64,000 nt of DNA from JALORV01 sp963702595 (GTDB taxonomy: Bacteria; Pseudomonadota; Gammaproteobacteria; Burkholderiales; Burkholderiaceae_F): contig CAVPDC010000020.1 in the NCBI GenBank assembly GCA_963702595.1, forward strand, positions 186,001 to 250,000. Reading direction: 5' to 3'. The translations under genes and the position numbers were made by a program. Positions 26,009 through 46,793 of this stretch are shown piece by piece; position 1 is the first letter of the stretch; the number at the start of each line of letters is the position of its first letter. The notes beneath the pieces are model-generated. The model was not told where the DNA came from, ran no database searches, and saw nothing but the letters and a program-made list of their open reading frames with translations.

Positions 26009-26779
26009 ATGCCACGGGCGATCATCGCGGACGACGAACGGCTGATGCGCGAGCAGCTGCGCACGCGGCTGGTCGACGTCTGGCCCGAGCTCGAGATCGT
26101 CGCCGAGGCCAAGAATGGCGAGGAGGCTGTGGCCGCGGTTCGGCAACATGCGCCCGACCTGGCGTTTCTAGATATCCGCATGCCTGGCATGACCGGAATC
26201 GAAGCTGCCCGCGCCATCGGCGACGCGTGTCACATCGTATTCATCACCGCTTACAACGAGTACGCGGTCGACGCCTTCGAGCACGGCGCCGTCGACTATG
26301 TTCTCAAACCCGCTGAGCGCGAACGTCTCGAGGTAACGGTTGCGCGGCTGAAGAAGCGGCTGGGACAGCGTCCGAGCGATCTCGGCGAACTGCTCGCCAA
26401 GCTTTCGGCTCGGCTGGAGGCCGCCGAGACCCCGGGCGCGGCCAAGGGGGGCGGTCGGCTGCAGTGGATCCAGGCGAGTGTCGGCCAGCAACTGAAGCTG
26501 ATCCCGGTGGCCGACATCCTGTTCTTCACATCCGACGAGAAATACACGCGCGTGCAGACGGAAACCTTCGAGGCGCTGATCCGCAAGCCGATCAAGGAAC
26601 TGGTCGAGGAACTCGATCCCGAGAAATTCTGGCAGATCCATCGCTCGACGATCGTCAATGCCGATGCGATTGCGGGCGTCACGCGCGACTTCCGGGGTCG
26701 GCAGTTGGTGCAGGTTCGCGGCCGACCCGACAAGCTCGAAGTCAGCCGCAACTACACGCACCTTTTCAAGCAGATGTAG
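26009..26779 (+). CDS. LytTR-family response regulator
   Basis: A 256-residue response regulator. The receiver domain (1-115) has the acidic pair DD at 8-9, phospho-acceptor Asp55 in FLDIRMPG, the conserved Thr region FITAYNEYAVDAF and Lys in VLKPAERER. A linker leads to a LytTR DNA-binding domain (about 150-256; ILFFTSDEKYTRVQT, FWQIHRSTIVNADAI). It is the partner of the LytS-type kinase upstream. Its 3' end overlaps the convergent GNAT gene by 14 bases, which may cause mutual transcriptional interference. Confidence 0.94.
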   Translation: MPRAIIADDERLMREQLRTRLVDVWPELEIVAEAKNGEEAVAAVRQHAPDLAFLDIRMPGMTGIEAARAIGDACHIVFITAYNEYAVDAFEHGAVDYVLKPAERERLEVTVARLKKRLGQRPSDLGELLAKLSARLEAAETPGAAKGGGRLQWIQASVGQQLKLIPVADILFFTSDEKYTRVQTETFEALIRKPIKELVEELDPEKFWQIHRSTIVNADAIAGVTRDFRGRQLVQVRGRPDKLEVSRNYTHLFKQM

Positions 26780-27347
26780 GCAGGGCGGCGGCGTTACCGA
26801 CGCGGAAGCCGAGGTCAATCGCAGCAATGGCTTCGCCGAACGCCTCCTGCAGCACCGACGCCGGCGTCGGTTCTTCCAGGGACAGGTAGGCACACGGTTC
26901 GACCGGATCATGCGTCAAGGTCATGCCAGCCCGGCGCGCCAGCGAGGCCAGCGCCTCATTTTCCGGAACATAGGCCAGCACCAGTGAAAGACGGCCCCGG
27001 TTGCGGGCATGCGCGGCGGCACGATCGAGCAGCGCAAGCCCGGCACCACGTCGACGCGCCATCGGGGCGACCGAAAGCCCCAGTTCAGAAGAAACCTGAT
27101 CTTCATCGAACGCGAGGTGGGCAAACGCCTGCAGCCGGCCCTGGTCGTCGAAGCCGCCGAAGGCGGCGTCACGGCTAAAGCGCAGCGATCGCACGTAGGC
27201 GAGCAGCGAAGTGTCGCCAATCGTGTAGCCGAAGCGCAGGCGGCGATCCTCGGGGGGCAGGGACAGGAGGTGGGCGGCAATCTGCCGGCGGTGCGACGGG
27301 CCAAGCTGCGCGATCAGCAGGCCTGACGCGGATGCGGTTCCCGACAC
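26766..27347 (-). CDS. GNAT-family N-acetyltransferase
   Basis: A cytoplasmic protein of about 193 residues with the GNAT fold. It has LLSLPPEDRRLRFGYTIGD at the start, LQAFAHLAFDEDQVSSELGLSVAP in the central strands, the acetyl-CoA loop region APMARRRGAGLALLDRAAAHARNRG (R/Q-x-x-G-x-G-like), then LVLAYVPENEALASLARRAGM. The acceptor substrate is unknown. The GTG at 27347 has GGAAG eight bases upstream. An ATG at 27425 would add 26 Pro/Arg-rich residues and would lie exactly at the predicted transcription start. Confidence 0.82.
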   Translation of the reverse strand: MSGTASASGLLIAQLGPSHRRQIAAHLLSLPPEDRRLRFGYTIGDTSLLAYVRSLRFSRDAAFGGFDDQGRLQAFAHLAFDEDQVSSELGLSVAPMARRRGAGLALLDRAAAHARNRGRLSLVLAYVPENEALASLARRAGMTLTHDPVEPCAYLSLEEPTPASVLQEAFGEAIAAIDLGFRVGNAAALPTSA

Positions 27348-27431
27348 CAAGCCAACTTCCGTCCGACCGCTTCGCGGGCGCGGCGGTAGGGGTGGCTCAG
27401 AGCAATGAGGGCGCGTTTTGTGCATTGCACA

Positions 27432-27459
27432 ATTATCGGGTCACAGGGCGCGATGTCAA
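27432..27459 (-). promoter_or_regulatory. promoter of the GNAT gene
   Basis: On the minus strand TTGACA (27459-27454), a 16-base spacer and GATAAT (27437-27432) form a near-consensus sigma70 promoter. Transcription should start near 27425, giving about 78 bases of leader before the GTG at 27347. Confidence 0.65.
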
Positions 27460-27620
27460 CCGGCGCGACCCTAAATTGGGCGCCAAAAGGCGAGAAAGCG
27501 TGTGCTAACTTTCGGGAGTGAGCTCCGTTCTGCCTGACCGCGCGCTTCTGATGACAACCTCTAACTAACGGCGACGAGTAGGTCGACCGGTCTAAAGCCG
27601 CTGGGCGCGGGCGTGTCCGT

Positions 27621-27649
27621 TTGACAAGCCTTTGTTGCACAACCATAAT
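27621..27649 (+). promoter_or_regulatory. promoter of the tRNA-tuf-secE-nusG-rpl operon
   Basis: A perfect TTGACA (27621-27626) is spaced 17 bases from CATAAT (27644-27649). It lies 15 bases upstream of the tRNA-Tyr 5' end. It is well placed to drive the tRNA cluster, tuf and the downstream ribosomal and RNA polymerase genes. Confidence 0.8.
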
Positions 27650-27663
27650 TTGCGGTTCGCCGC

Positions 27664-27749
27664 GGAGGGGTGCCCGAGTGGTTAAAGGGGGCAGACTGTA
27701 AATCTGTTGGCTTACGCCTACGCTGGTTCGAATCCAGCCTCCTCCACCA
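27664..27749 (+). tRNA. tRNA-Tyr (GTA)
   Basis: An 86-base class II tRNA with a long variable arm. The acceptor ggagggg pairs with ctcctcc (one G-T pair). The anticodon loop ctgtaaa gives GTA. The T-arm is gctgg-ttcgaat-ccagc and CCA is encoded. It is first in the tRNA cluster ahead of tuf. Confidence 0.96.
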
Positions 27750-27833
27750 AGCTTTCCCGAGCGAAGACGGAATGCGGAAACCGGATCACCCGCTGCGAGT
27801 GAATGCCGTGCTGAAGAGCCAGGAGTTCGTCGA

Positions 27834-27907
27834 GCGGGTGTAGCTCAATGGTAGAGCAGAAGCCTTCCAAGCTTACGACGAGGGTTCGATTCCCTTCACC
27901 CGCTCCA
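27834..27907 (+). tRNA. tRNA-Gly (TCC)
   Basis: A 74-base tRNA with acceptor gcgggtg/cacccgc, anticodon loop cttccaa (TCC), T-arm containing ggttcgattcc and encoded CCA. It is second in the cluster, cut from the common precursor. Confidence 0.96.
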
Positions 27908-27979
27908 GTCACCAAGAGGAAGACGCACGAGGTCCAGATTAGCAAGCGCGGCGTTGAGCGTGAGCGAACACGACGCGAG

Positions 27980-28054
<75 letters not shown>

Positions 28055-28129
28055 GGTTGAGGTAGTGAAGCAAACCACCACGGCCCACGGGTTCGTGGGA
28101 CATCAAGAACGGGCAGTCAGGAGTCTGCG

Positions 28130-29320
<1,191 letters not shown>

Positions 29321-29369
29321 GAGGGAGAGATCGCGGCGCGGCCGCAGGGCTGCGCCGGCCAGTTTCGGT

Positions 29370-29445
29370 AGGGGTATAGCTCAACTGGCAGAGCGTCGGT
29401 CTCCAAAACCGAAGGTTGGGGGTTCGATTCCCTCTGCCCCTGCCA
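29370..29445 (+). tRNA. tRNA-Trp (CCA)
   Basis: A 76-base tRNA with acceptor aggggta/tgcccct, D-arm tagctcaactggcagagc, anticodon loop ctccaaa (CCA), T-arm with gggttcgattccc and encoded CCA. Its place between tuf and secE is conserved in proteobacteria. Confidence 0.96.
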
Positions 29446-29490
29446 ATCAGAGTGACCCCGCCGAACGCGGGGCAGATGAGATCAAAGCAG

Positions 29491-29871
29491 ATGACGACGC
29501 AAAACGTCGAGACCGTAGCGAGCAAGGCCGACTTCGCCATCGTCGCGGTGGCTGTTCTCGCGGCCGCCGCGGGCGTGCTTGGCTTCACCTTCCTCTCGGA
29601 GCAGCCGACGGTGGTGCGGCTCGGCGCCCTCGCCGCCGGGCTGGTGGCCGCGATCGTGATTGCCTGGTTCTCGGAGCCGGGCAAGCGTTTCCTGGCCTAT
29701 GCCCGCGAGTCGTACCAGGAGACGAAGCGTGTCGTTTGGCCCTCGCGCAAGGAGACCGTGACCACGACCGGGATCGTGTTCGGGTTCGTCTTGCTGATGG
29801 CGATCTTCCTGTTTGTCGTCGACAAGAGCCTCGAGTGGTTCCTGTACGACCTGCTGCTGCGTTGGCGCTGA
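29491..29871 (+). CDS. secE: preprotein translocase subunit SecE
   Basis: A 126-residue inner-membrane subunit of the SecYEG channel. It has three membrane spans, as in the long proteobacterial form (about 13-35, 40-60 and 93-115). The conserved cytoplasmic block RESYQETKRVVWPSRKETV lies before the last span. The start MTTQNVETVASKAD matches beta-proteobacterial SecE N-termini; an in-frame ATG at 29476 would add five residues. nusG follows after 11 bases. Confidence 0.94.
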   Translation: MTTQNVETVASKADFAIVAVAVLAAAAGVLGFTFLSEQPTVVRLGALAAGLVAAIVIAWFSEPGKRFLAYARESYQETKRVVWPSRKETVTTTGIVFGFVLLMAIFLFVVDKSLEWFLYDLLLRWR

Positions 29872-29882
29872 CGAGGGACCCC

Positions 29883-30443
29883 ATGACGACTGAAGCCGCA
29901 ACTGGTTCAAGCACGAAGCGCTGGTACGTGGTCCATGCCTATTCCGGCATGGAGAAGAGCGTTGCCCGCACACTGCAGGAGCGGATCAATCGTGCCGGAC
30001 TGCAGTCGCAGTTCGGACAGATCCTGGTCCCCGTCGAAGAAGTCGTCGAGGTCAAGGGCGGCAAGAAGTCGATCACCGAGCGCCGCATGTATTCGGGCTA
30101 CGTGCTGGTCGAGATGGACATGACCGACGAGGCCTGGCACCTGGTCAAGAGCACGCCCAAGGTTACCGGCTTCCTCGGTGGAACGGCGAATCGCCCGTCG
30201 CCGCTGCCGCAGAAGGAAGTCGACGAGATACTGCACCGCATGCAGGAAGGCGCGGAGAAGCCACGCCCGAAGACGCTCTTCGAGGTGGGTGAGATGGTGC
30301 GGGTCAAGGACGGTCCGTTCACCGACTTCAACGGCAATGTCGAGGAAGTGAACTACGAAAAGAGCCGGTTGCGGGTGTCGGTGACGATCTTCGGTCGTTC
30401 GACGCCGGTCGAGCTTGAATTCGGGCAGGTCGAGAAGGTTTAG
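29883..30443 (+). CDS. nusG: transcription termination/antitermination factor NusG
   Basis: A 186-residue RNA polymerase elongation factor. The NGN domain begins at KRWYVVHAYSGMEKSVARTL and includes RMYSGYVLVEMDM. The KOW domain FEVGEMVRVKDGPFTDFNG lies near residue 137 and binds Rho or S10. The ATG at 29883 gives the family's usual length; the upstream in-frame codons belong to the secE region. The gene is the usual partner of secE. Confidence 0.98.
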   Translation: MTTEAATGSSTKRWYVVHAYSGMEKSVARTLQERINRAGLQSQFGQILVPVEEVVEVKGGKKSITERRMYSGYVLVEMDMTDEAWHLVKSTPKVTGFLGGTANRPSPLPQKEVDEILHRMQEGAEKPRPKTLFEVGEMVRVKDGPFTDFNGNVEEVNYEKSRLRVSVTIFGRSTPVELEFGQVEKV

Positions 30444-30456
30444 CGAAACGCATTGA

Positions 30457-30489
30457 GTGGTTGGCTTGAGGCGGCTCGGCGCCAACCAC
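30457..30489 (+). promoter_or_regulatory. hairpin leader ahead of rplK (candidate L1 site)
   Basis: A 9-bp perfect stem gtggttggc/gccaaccac (30457-30465, 30481-30489) with a 15-base loop lies between nusG and rplK. In other bacteria protein L1 binds a structured leader near rplK to repress the L11-L1 genes, so this is a candidate site. The match to the L1 motif was not tested. Confidence 0.4.
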
Positions 30490-30567
30490 GGGATCAAGAG
30501 CAACGAGCCGAATTAACCGGGGAGCTGTGCGTAGAACCGCACGGCGCTTGCACCCACAGGAGCCCTC

Positions 30568-30999
30568 ATGGCAAAGAAGATCGTCGGCTTTATCAAGCTT
30601 CAAGTGCCGGCCGGGAAGGCGAATCCCTCGCCCCCGATCGGTCCCGCGCTCGGTCAGCGCGGCCTGAACATCATGGAATTCTGCAAGGCGTTCAACGCTC
30701 AGACACAAGGTGTTGAGCCGGGCCTGCCGATTCCGGTGGTGATTACGGCCTACGCGGACAAGAGCTTCACCTTCGTCATGAAGACGCCGCCCGCGACGGT
30801 GCTCATCAAGAAGGCGGCGAAGATCGACAAGGGTTCGCCCAAGCCGCACACCGACAAGGTCGGCAAGATCACGCGCGCACAGGCCGAAGACATCGCCAAG
30901 GCGAAGATGCCCGACCTCACGGCCGCCGGACTGGATGCCGCTGTGCGCACGATCGCCGGCAGCGCCCGCTCGATGGGCATCACCGTGGAGGGACTGTAA
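30568..30999 (+). CDS. rplK: 50S ribosomal protein L11
   Basis: A 143-residue L11, the GTPase-centre protein that binds 23S rRNA with L10-L12 and mediates the stringent response through RelA. Full-length landmarks: GKANPSPPIGPALGQRGLNI near residue 16, SFTFVMKTPPAT near 65 and ARSMGITVEG at the end. CAGGAG lies upstream. The stop codon directly abuts the rplA ATG (TAAATG). Confidence 0.98.
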   Translation: MAKKIVGFIKLQVPAGKANPSPPIGPALGQRGLNIMEFCKAFNAQTQGVEPGLPIPVVITAYADKSFTFVMKTPPATVLIKKAAKIDKGSPKPHTDKVGKITRAQAEDIAKAKMPDLTAAGLDAAVRTIAGSARSMGITVEGL

Positions 31000-31695
31000 A
31001 TGTCGAAGCTATCCAAACGGTCCAAGGCGATCCACGCGAAAGCCGATCCCCAGAAGCACTATGCCGTCGCGGACGCGCTCACTCTGGTGAAGGAGTGCGC
31101 CACTGCGAAGTTCGATGAGTCAGTTGACGTCGCGGTCGTGCTCGGAATTGACTCGAAGAAGTCGGACCAGTCGGTTCGTGGCTCGGTCGTGCTGCCCGCG
31201 GGCAGTGGCAAGACCAAGCGCGTTGCCGTGTTCACGCAGGGTGCCAAGGCCGACGAGGCCAAGGCGGCCGGAGCCGACATCGTCGGCTTCGAAGACCTTG
31301 CGGCGAAGGTCAAGGAAGGTTTCATGGACTTCGACGTCGTCATCGCTTCGCCGGATGCGATGCGCGTGGTCGGCCAACTCGGCCAGATCCTCGGGCCGCG
31401 CGGCCTGATGCCGAACCCGAAGGTCGGCACCGTGACGCCGGATGTCGTGCAGGCGGTGAAGAACGCCAAGGCGGGTCAGGTGCAGTTCCGTGCCGACAAG
31501 GCCGGCATCATCCACGCCACCATTGGTCGCGCTTCGTTTGACGTGGATCGGTTGAAGACGAACCTGTCGGCGCTGATCGATGCGCTGAACAAAGTGAAGC
31601 CTGCGTCGAGCAAAGGCATCTATCTGCGCAAGATTTCGGTCTCCTCGACGATGGGTATCGGCGTGCGTGTCGATGCATCGTCGTTGAGCGCCTAG
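31000..31695 (+). CDS. rplA: 50S ribosomal protein L1
   Basis: A 231-residue L1 that forms the mobile L1 stalk and, in relatives, represses its own operon. It has the conserved core FDESVDVAVVLGIDSKKSDQ, the L1 signature LGPRGLMPNPKVGTV and VRVDASSLSA at the C-terminus. It is directly adjacent to rplK. Confidence 0.98.
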   Translation: MSKLSKRSKAIHAKADPQKHYAVADALTLVKECATAKFDESVDVAVVLGIDSKKSDQSVRGSVVLPAGSGKTKRVAVFTQGAKADEAKAAGADIVGFEDLAAKVKEGFMDFDVVIASPDAMRVVGQLGQILGPRGLMPNPKVGTVTPDVVQAVKNAKAGQVQFRADKAGIIHATIGRASFDVDRLKTNLSALIDALNKVKPASSKGIYLRKISVSSTMGIGVRVDASSLSA

Positions 31696-32063
31696 AACTG
31701 AGGTAAGGGATACGACCCGGCTGCGACCGGGTCACAAGGGACTTTGGGCTGCGCGCTGCGTCGGAACATCGATACGGGCGCGCTGCTGTCAAAGACCGCT
31801 GGACGAGAACGACACCGATGGCGCGAGCGTGCAACGAATGCGCCCCAGGGTCTTCTCCTTAATCACCGTCTGCTCTGTCTCGCATCGAAACGCTCGGCGA
31901 TGACAGGTCGGCAGCAGGAGTCCAGCGCAGACGGCCCCGAGGAAGACATGGACAGTGCGTTGTTCAGCGCTCGAGATGTCGCTTCGGACGCCGGGTGGTG
32001 TAACCGGTGCCTAGCCAGTGCGCAAGCACGAATGCGAAGCACATTTTGAGTGGAGCCAGTACC
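31696..32063 (+). promoter_or_regulatory. rplA-rplJ leader region
   Basis: A 368-base gene-free gap. A 7-bp hairpin gacccgg/ccgggtc lies at 31714-31733. The position is that of the L10-(L12) autoregulatory leader of other bacteria, whose kink-turn is bound by the L10-L12 complex. No near-consensus promoter was seen. Confidence 0.5.
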
Positions 32064-32594
32064 GTGGGTCTCAATCGCCAAGAAAAAGCGGCCAAGGTCG
32101 AAGAGGTTTCTGCCCTCGTGGCAGCAGCCCAGACGATCGTCGTCGCTGAGTACCGTGGTCTGAATGTGGAATCGGTCACCAAGCTGCGCAAGAACGCGCG
32201 TAGCCAGGGTGTCCAGCTGCGCGTGCTGAAGAACACGCTGGCACGTCGCGCCGTCGACGGAACACCGTTCTCTGGGCTGTCCGACAAGTTGGTCGGGCCG
32301 CTCGTGTACGGCTTTTCCGCTGACCCGGTCGCGGCGGCCAAAGTGCTCTCCAGTTTTGCCAAGGACAACGACAAGCTTGTCGTCAAAGCCGGCGCGATGG
32401 CCAATTTCGTCATGGACGAAAAGGGCGTCAAGGCGCTGGCGACGATGCCGAGCCGCGAGGAACTCCTGGCGAAGCTGATGGCAACGATGCAGGCACCGAT
32501 CACGCAGTTCGTTCGCACACTGAACGAAGTGCCGTCGCGCCTGGTCCGTACGCTCGCCGCAGTCCGCGACGCCAAGGAAGGCGCGACCGCCTGA
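32064..32594 (+). CDS. rplJ: 50S ribosomal protein L10
   Basis: A 176-residue L10, the base of the ribosomal stalk that carries L12 dimers. It begins VGLNRQEKAAKVEEVSALVA with a GTG start, preceded by GGAG eight bases upstream; family members begin M-x-LN-R-x-x-K. The C-terminal helix that binds L12 (LMATMQAPITQFVRTLNEVP) is present. A longer frame to 32007 would add non-native residues. Confidence 0.97.
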   Translation: MGLNRQEKAAKVEEVSALVAAAQTIVVAEYRGLNVESVTKLRKNARSQGVQLRVLKNTLARRAVDGTPFSGLSDKLVGPLVYGFSADPVAAAKVLSSFAKDNDKLVVKAGAMANFVMDEKGVKALATMPSREELLAKLMATMQAPITQFVRTLNEVPSRLVRTLAAVRDAKEGATA

Positions 32595-32642
32595 TCCGCA
32601 TCCAAAGTTCTGGAACTGAAACAACGCTTAGGAGTCAATCAA

Positions 32643-33023
32643 ATGGCACTTTCGAATCAAGAAATCCTCGACGCGATCGCCGCGAAGTCCGTCCTCGAGA
32701 TCAGCGAGCTGATCAAGATGATGGAAGAGAAGTTTGGCGTCTCGGCCGCAGCTGCCGCGGTGGCCGTGGCGGCGCCGGCAGCGGGCGCTGCTGCGCCGGC
32801 CGCTGAAGAGCAGACCGAGTTCAACGTCATCCTGGCGGAAGTTGGCGCCAACAAGGTCAACGTCATCAAGGCGGTGCGCGAACTGACCGGCCTGGGCCTG
32901 AAGGAAGCCAAGGACCTGGTCGACGGCGCGCCCAAGCCCGTCAAGGAAGGCGTGAACAAGGCCGATGCCGAAGCCGCCAAGAAGAAGCTGGAAGACGCCG
33001 GCGCCAAGGTCGACGTGAAGTAA
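32643..33023 (+). CDS. rplL: 50S ribosomal protein L7/L12
   Basis: A 126-residue stalk protein that recruits translation factors. It shows the N-terminal dimerisation domain, an Ala-rich hinge (AAAAAVAVAAPAAGAAAPAA, about 37-56) and the C-terminal domain with VIKAVRELTGLGLKEAKDLV. Usual length is about 120-125. AGGAG lies upstream. Confidence 0.98.
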   Translation: MALSNQEILDAIAAKSVLEISELIKMMEEKFGVSAAAAAVAVAAPAAGAAAPAAEEQTEFNVILAEVGANKVNVIKAVRELTGLGLKEAKDLVDGAPKPVKEGVNKADAEAAKKKLEDAGAKVDVK

Positions 33024-33071
33024 TCGTTCGGGGCCGCCGGCGAGGTTCACTTCGCTGGCTACCTGAAGCGA

Positions 33072-33116
33072 GAAGGCCGGGAGGCCTTCGACCTGGGGCT
33101 GAAGGCTCCAGATCAA
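33072..33116 (+). promoter_or_regulatory. rplL-rpoB attenuator-like hairpins
   Basis: Two hairpins lie in the 242-base gap before rpoB: gaaggcc/ggccttc (33072-33089, loop ggga), then a ctgggg/ctccag stem at about 33093-33111. In E. coli the corresponding gap contains a partial terminator and an RNase III site that set the rplL:rpoB ratio. These hairpins lack a T-run. Confidence 0.4.
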
Positions 33117-33265
33117 AGACTTCCCCTGAATGAGCGGACGCGCAGGACTCCCCTACGCCGCCCGGGTGACAGCCCTCGCTGTGCCCGCGGTGGCGTTTGT
33201 CGTCCCTGCAAGTTCCGCCCGGTCAGGCCTCGCTTTCCCTCTCTCCCGCGTCGAACGGAGTGTCC

Positions 33266-37366
<4,101 letters not shown>

Positions 37367-37398
37367 CCGCTCATCGACGAGATTACTGAGAGGTACGC

Positions 37399-41628
<4,230 letters not shown>

Positions 41629-41653
41629 TCGTCGCAAGCGGTTGGTTTACTTT

Positions 41654-41686
41654 GCAGATGGCCCGCCTCGGCGGGCCATCTGCTTT
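41654..41686 (+). terminator. intrinsic terminator after rpoC
   Basis: A 13-bp perfect stem gcagatggcccgc/gcgggccatctgc with loop ctcg (41654-41683), followed by tttct. It lies 26 bases past the rpoC stop and separates the rpo operon from the str operon. Confidence 0.88.
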
Positions 41687-41722
41687 CTCGGCATCGCGCT
41701 CTCCGTGACCCGTTGCGTTGCC

Positions 41723-41752
41723 TTGACACCGCGGGCTCCGACTAGCGATAAT
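41723..41752 (+). promoter_or_regulatory. promoter of the str operon
   Basis: A perfect TTGACA (41723-41728), an 18-base spacer and GATAAT (41747-41752) lie just after the rpoC terminator and about 240 bases upstream of rpsL. This should drive rpsL-rpsG-fusA-tuf and perhaps the genes beyond. Confidence 0.8.
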
Positions 41753-41936
41753 GTCGAGCTTTTCGGCGCCCGCCCGGGCGTTGCGCTCTTTGCCCCGTCC
41801 CCTTCGCGCTCAGTGCTGGCGCGTCATTTCCCGGTCAGCCGGGTCGCTGCAGTTCCGCGAATGGGTCGAGTCCAAGGCGCACCCCACCGCGCCGCCGAAG
41901 CAAGCAGCAGTCCCCGGTCAATTGCAGTCGGTCTTT

Positions 41937-41963
41937 GCGCGCAGTCAATTGCTGTGCGCTTTT
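41937..41963 (+). promoter_or_regulatory. attenuator-like hairpin in the rpsL leader
   Basis: The stem gcgcgcag/ctgtgcgc (8 bp, one G-T) with a 7-base loop (41937-41959) is followed by TTTT, 37 bases before the rpsL ATG. A nearly repeated sequence with gtcaattgc lies just upstream (about 41917-41925) and could compete through its caattg core. This resembles an attenuator or an S12/S7 control site. Confidence 0.45.
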
Positions 41964-42000
41964 GATTTTCGAACACGGACGAATTTCCAGGCGAAACTTC

Positions 42001-42378
<378 letters not shown>

Positions 42379-42387
42379 TTTTCAACC

Positions 42388-42469
42388 CGGCTGCCGGCTT
42401 TGGCGGGCAGCCGAGTAAGTCGCGGCTCGTTTCGATGGAGCCGCATTCGCGGAGACGCTGACGGCGTCT
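42388..42469 (+). promoter_or_regulatory. three hairpins between rpsL and rpsG
   Basis: Three hairpins follow each other: cggctgcc/ggcagccg (42388-42413), gcggctc/gagccgc (42422-42444) and agacgc/gcgtct (42453-42469). In E. coli, S7 binds the rpsL-rpsG intercistronic region to repress translation, so these are candidate S7 sites. Sequence similarity to that site was not tested. Confidence 0.4.
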
Positions 42470-42504
42470 GCGCACAACGACTGAAGCCAGCAAAGAGGTG
42501 AGAA

Positions 42505-42975
42505 ATGCCCCGTCGTCGTGAAGTACCCAAGCGCGAAATCCTGCCGGATCCGAAGTTCAGTTCGCAGGACGTCACCAAGTTCGTCAACGTGATCATGCTG
42601 GACGGCAAGAAGGCCGTGGCCGAGCGCATTGTCTACGGCGCCTTGACCCAGATCGAGACCAAGGCCGGCAAGAATGCCCTCGAGGTGTTCTCGGCGGCAC
42701 TGTCGAACGTGAAGCCGATGGTCGAGGTCAAGAGCCGTCGCGTCGGTGGTGCCAACTACCAGGTCCCGGTGGAAGTTCGCCCCGTGCGCCGCATGGCGCT
42801 GGCCATGCGCTGGCTGCGCGAGGCCGCCAAGAAACGCAGCGAGAAGTCGATGCCGCTGCGCCTGGCTGGCGAACTGATGGAAGCGGCGGAAGGCCGCGGC
42901 GGCGCGATGAAGAAGCGCGAGGAAGTGCATCGCATGGCGGATGCGAACAAGGCGTTCGCGCACTTCCGCTTCTAA
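42505..42975 (+). CDS. rpsG: 30S ribosomal protein S7
   Basis: A 156-residue S7 that organises the head of the 30S subunit. It starts MPRRREVPKREILPDPKF and contains the beta-hairpin VEVKSRRVGGANYQVPVEVR and the helix RLAGELMEAAEGRGGAMKKR. Full length. AGGTGAG lies just upstream. Confidence 0.99.
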   Translation: MPRRREVPKREILPDPKFSSQDVTKFVNVIMLDGKKAVAERIVYGALTQIETKAGKNALEVFSAALSNVKPMVEVKSRRVGGANYQVPVEVRPVRRMALAMRWLREAAKKRSEKSMPLRLAGELMEAAEGRGGAMKKREEVHRMADANKAFAHFRF

Positions 42976-43036
42976 CGAAAATTCTGGGCGGACCGACCAC
43001 GAGCCGGTCCGCAGCGAGGTTGATTAGGTGAGCCTT

Positions 43037-45139
<2,103 letters not shown>

Positions 45140-45181
45140 CGTTCAACACAAAACGAACAACCGTTCTTTGAGGACCTAGCG

Positions 45182-46372
<1,191 letters not shown>

Positions 46373-46392
46373 GGAATACTCGTCTGACCCAA

Positions 46393-46419
46393 AGGCCGGC
46401 GCCTGTCGGGTGCCGGCCT
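46393..46419 (+). terminator. hairpin between tuf and rpsJ (attenuator or weak terminator)
   Basis: An extended stem aggccggc/gccggcct, continued inward by four further pairs, gives about 12 bp with a 3-base loop (46393-46419). It is followed by ctcgctctttg, a weak T-run. It could reduce readthrough from tuf into rpsJ. Confidence 0.45.
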
Positions 46420-46443
46420 CTCGCTCTTTGAAGAGGAATTGAC

Positions 46444-46755
46444 ATGCAAAGCCAACGCATTCGCATCCGCCTGAAGGCGTTTGACTACAAGCTGATCGAC
46501 CAGTCGGCGCTGGAAATCGTCGATACGGCCAAGCGCACCGGCGCGGTCGTCCGCGGCCCCGTTCCGCTGCCGACGCGGATTCAGCGTTTCGACATCCTGC
46601 GTTCGCCCCACGTCAACAAGACGTCGCGCGACCAACTTGAAATGAGGACCCACCAGCGGTTGATGGACATCATCGACCCGACCGACAAGACGGTGGACGC
46701 GCTGATGAAACTCGACCTGCCGGCAGGCGTCGACGTCGAGATCAAGGTGCAATAA
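46444..46755 (+). CDS. rpsJ: 30S ribosomal protein S10
   Basis: A 103-residue S10 that also joins NusB/NusG in antitermination. It has RIRIRLKAFDYKLIDQSA and PLPTRIQRFDILRSPHVNK. GAGGAA lies upstream. It ends 172 bases before rplC, so in this genome it is set apart from the rest of the S10 cluster. Confidence 0.99.
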   Translation: MQSQRIRIRLKAFDYKLIDQSALEIVDTAKRTGAVVRGPVPLPTRIQRFDILRSPHVNKTSRDQLEMRTHQRLMDIIDPTDKTVDALMKLDLPAGVDVEIKVQ

Positions 46756-46763
46756 GCGGCGAC

Positions 46764-46793
46764 TTGCTTCCGGTACGCTGCTCGAGATAGAAT
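46764..46793 (+). promoter_or_regulatory. candidate promoter ahead of rplC
   Basis: TTGCTT (46764-46769), an 18-base spacer and TAGAAT (46788-46793) lie in the 172-base gap between rpsJ and rplC. An imperfect hairpin ggcc-ct-ggct/agcc-tt-ggcc follows near 46812-46841. A separate promoter for rplC onward is likely. Confidence 0.5.

Noticed and set aside
33197..33265. 23-codon upstream extension of rpoB
   Set aside because: The added residues do not match RpoB N-termini and the ATG at 33266 has a good ribosome-binding site.
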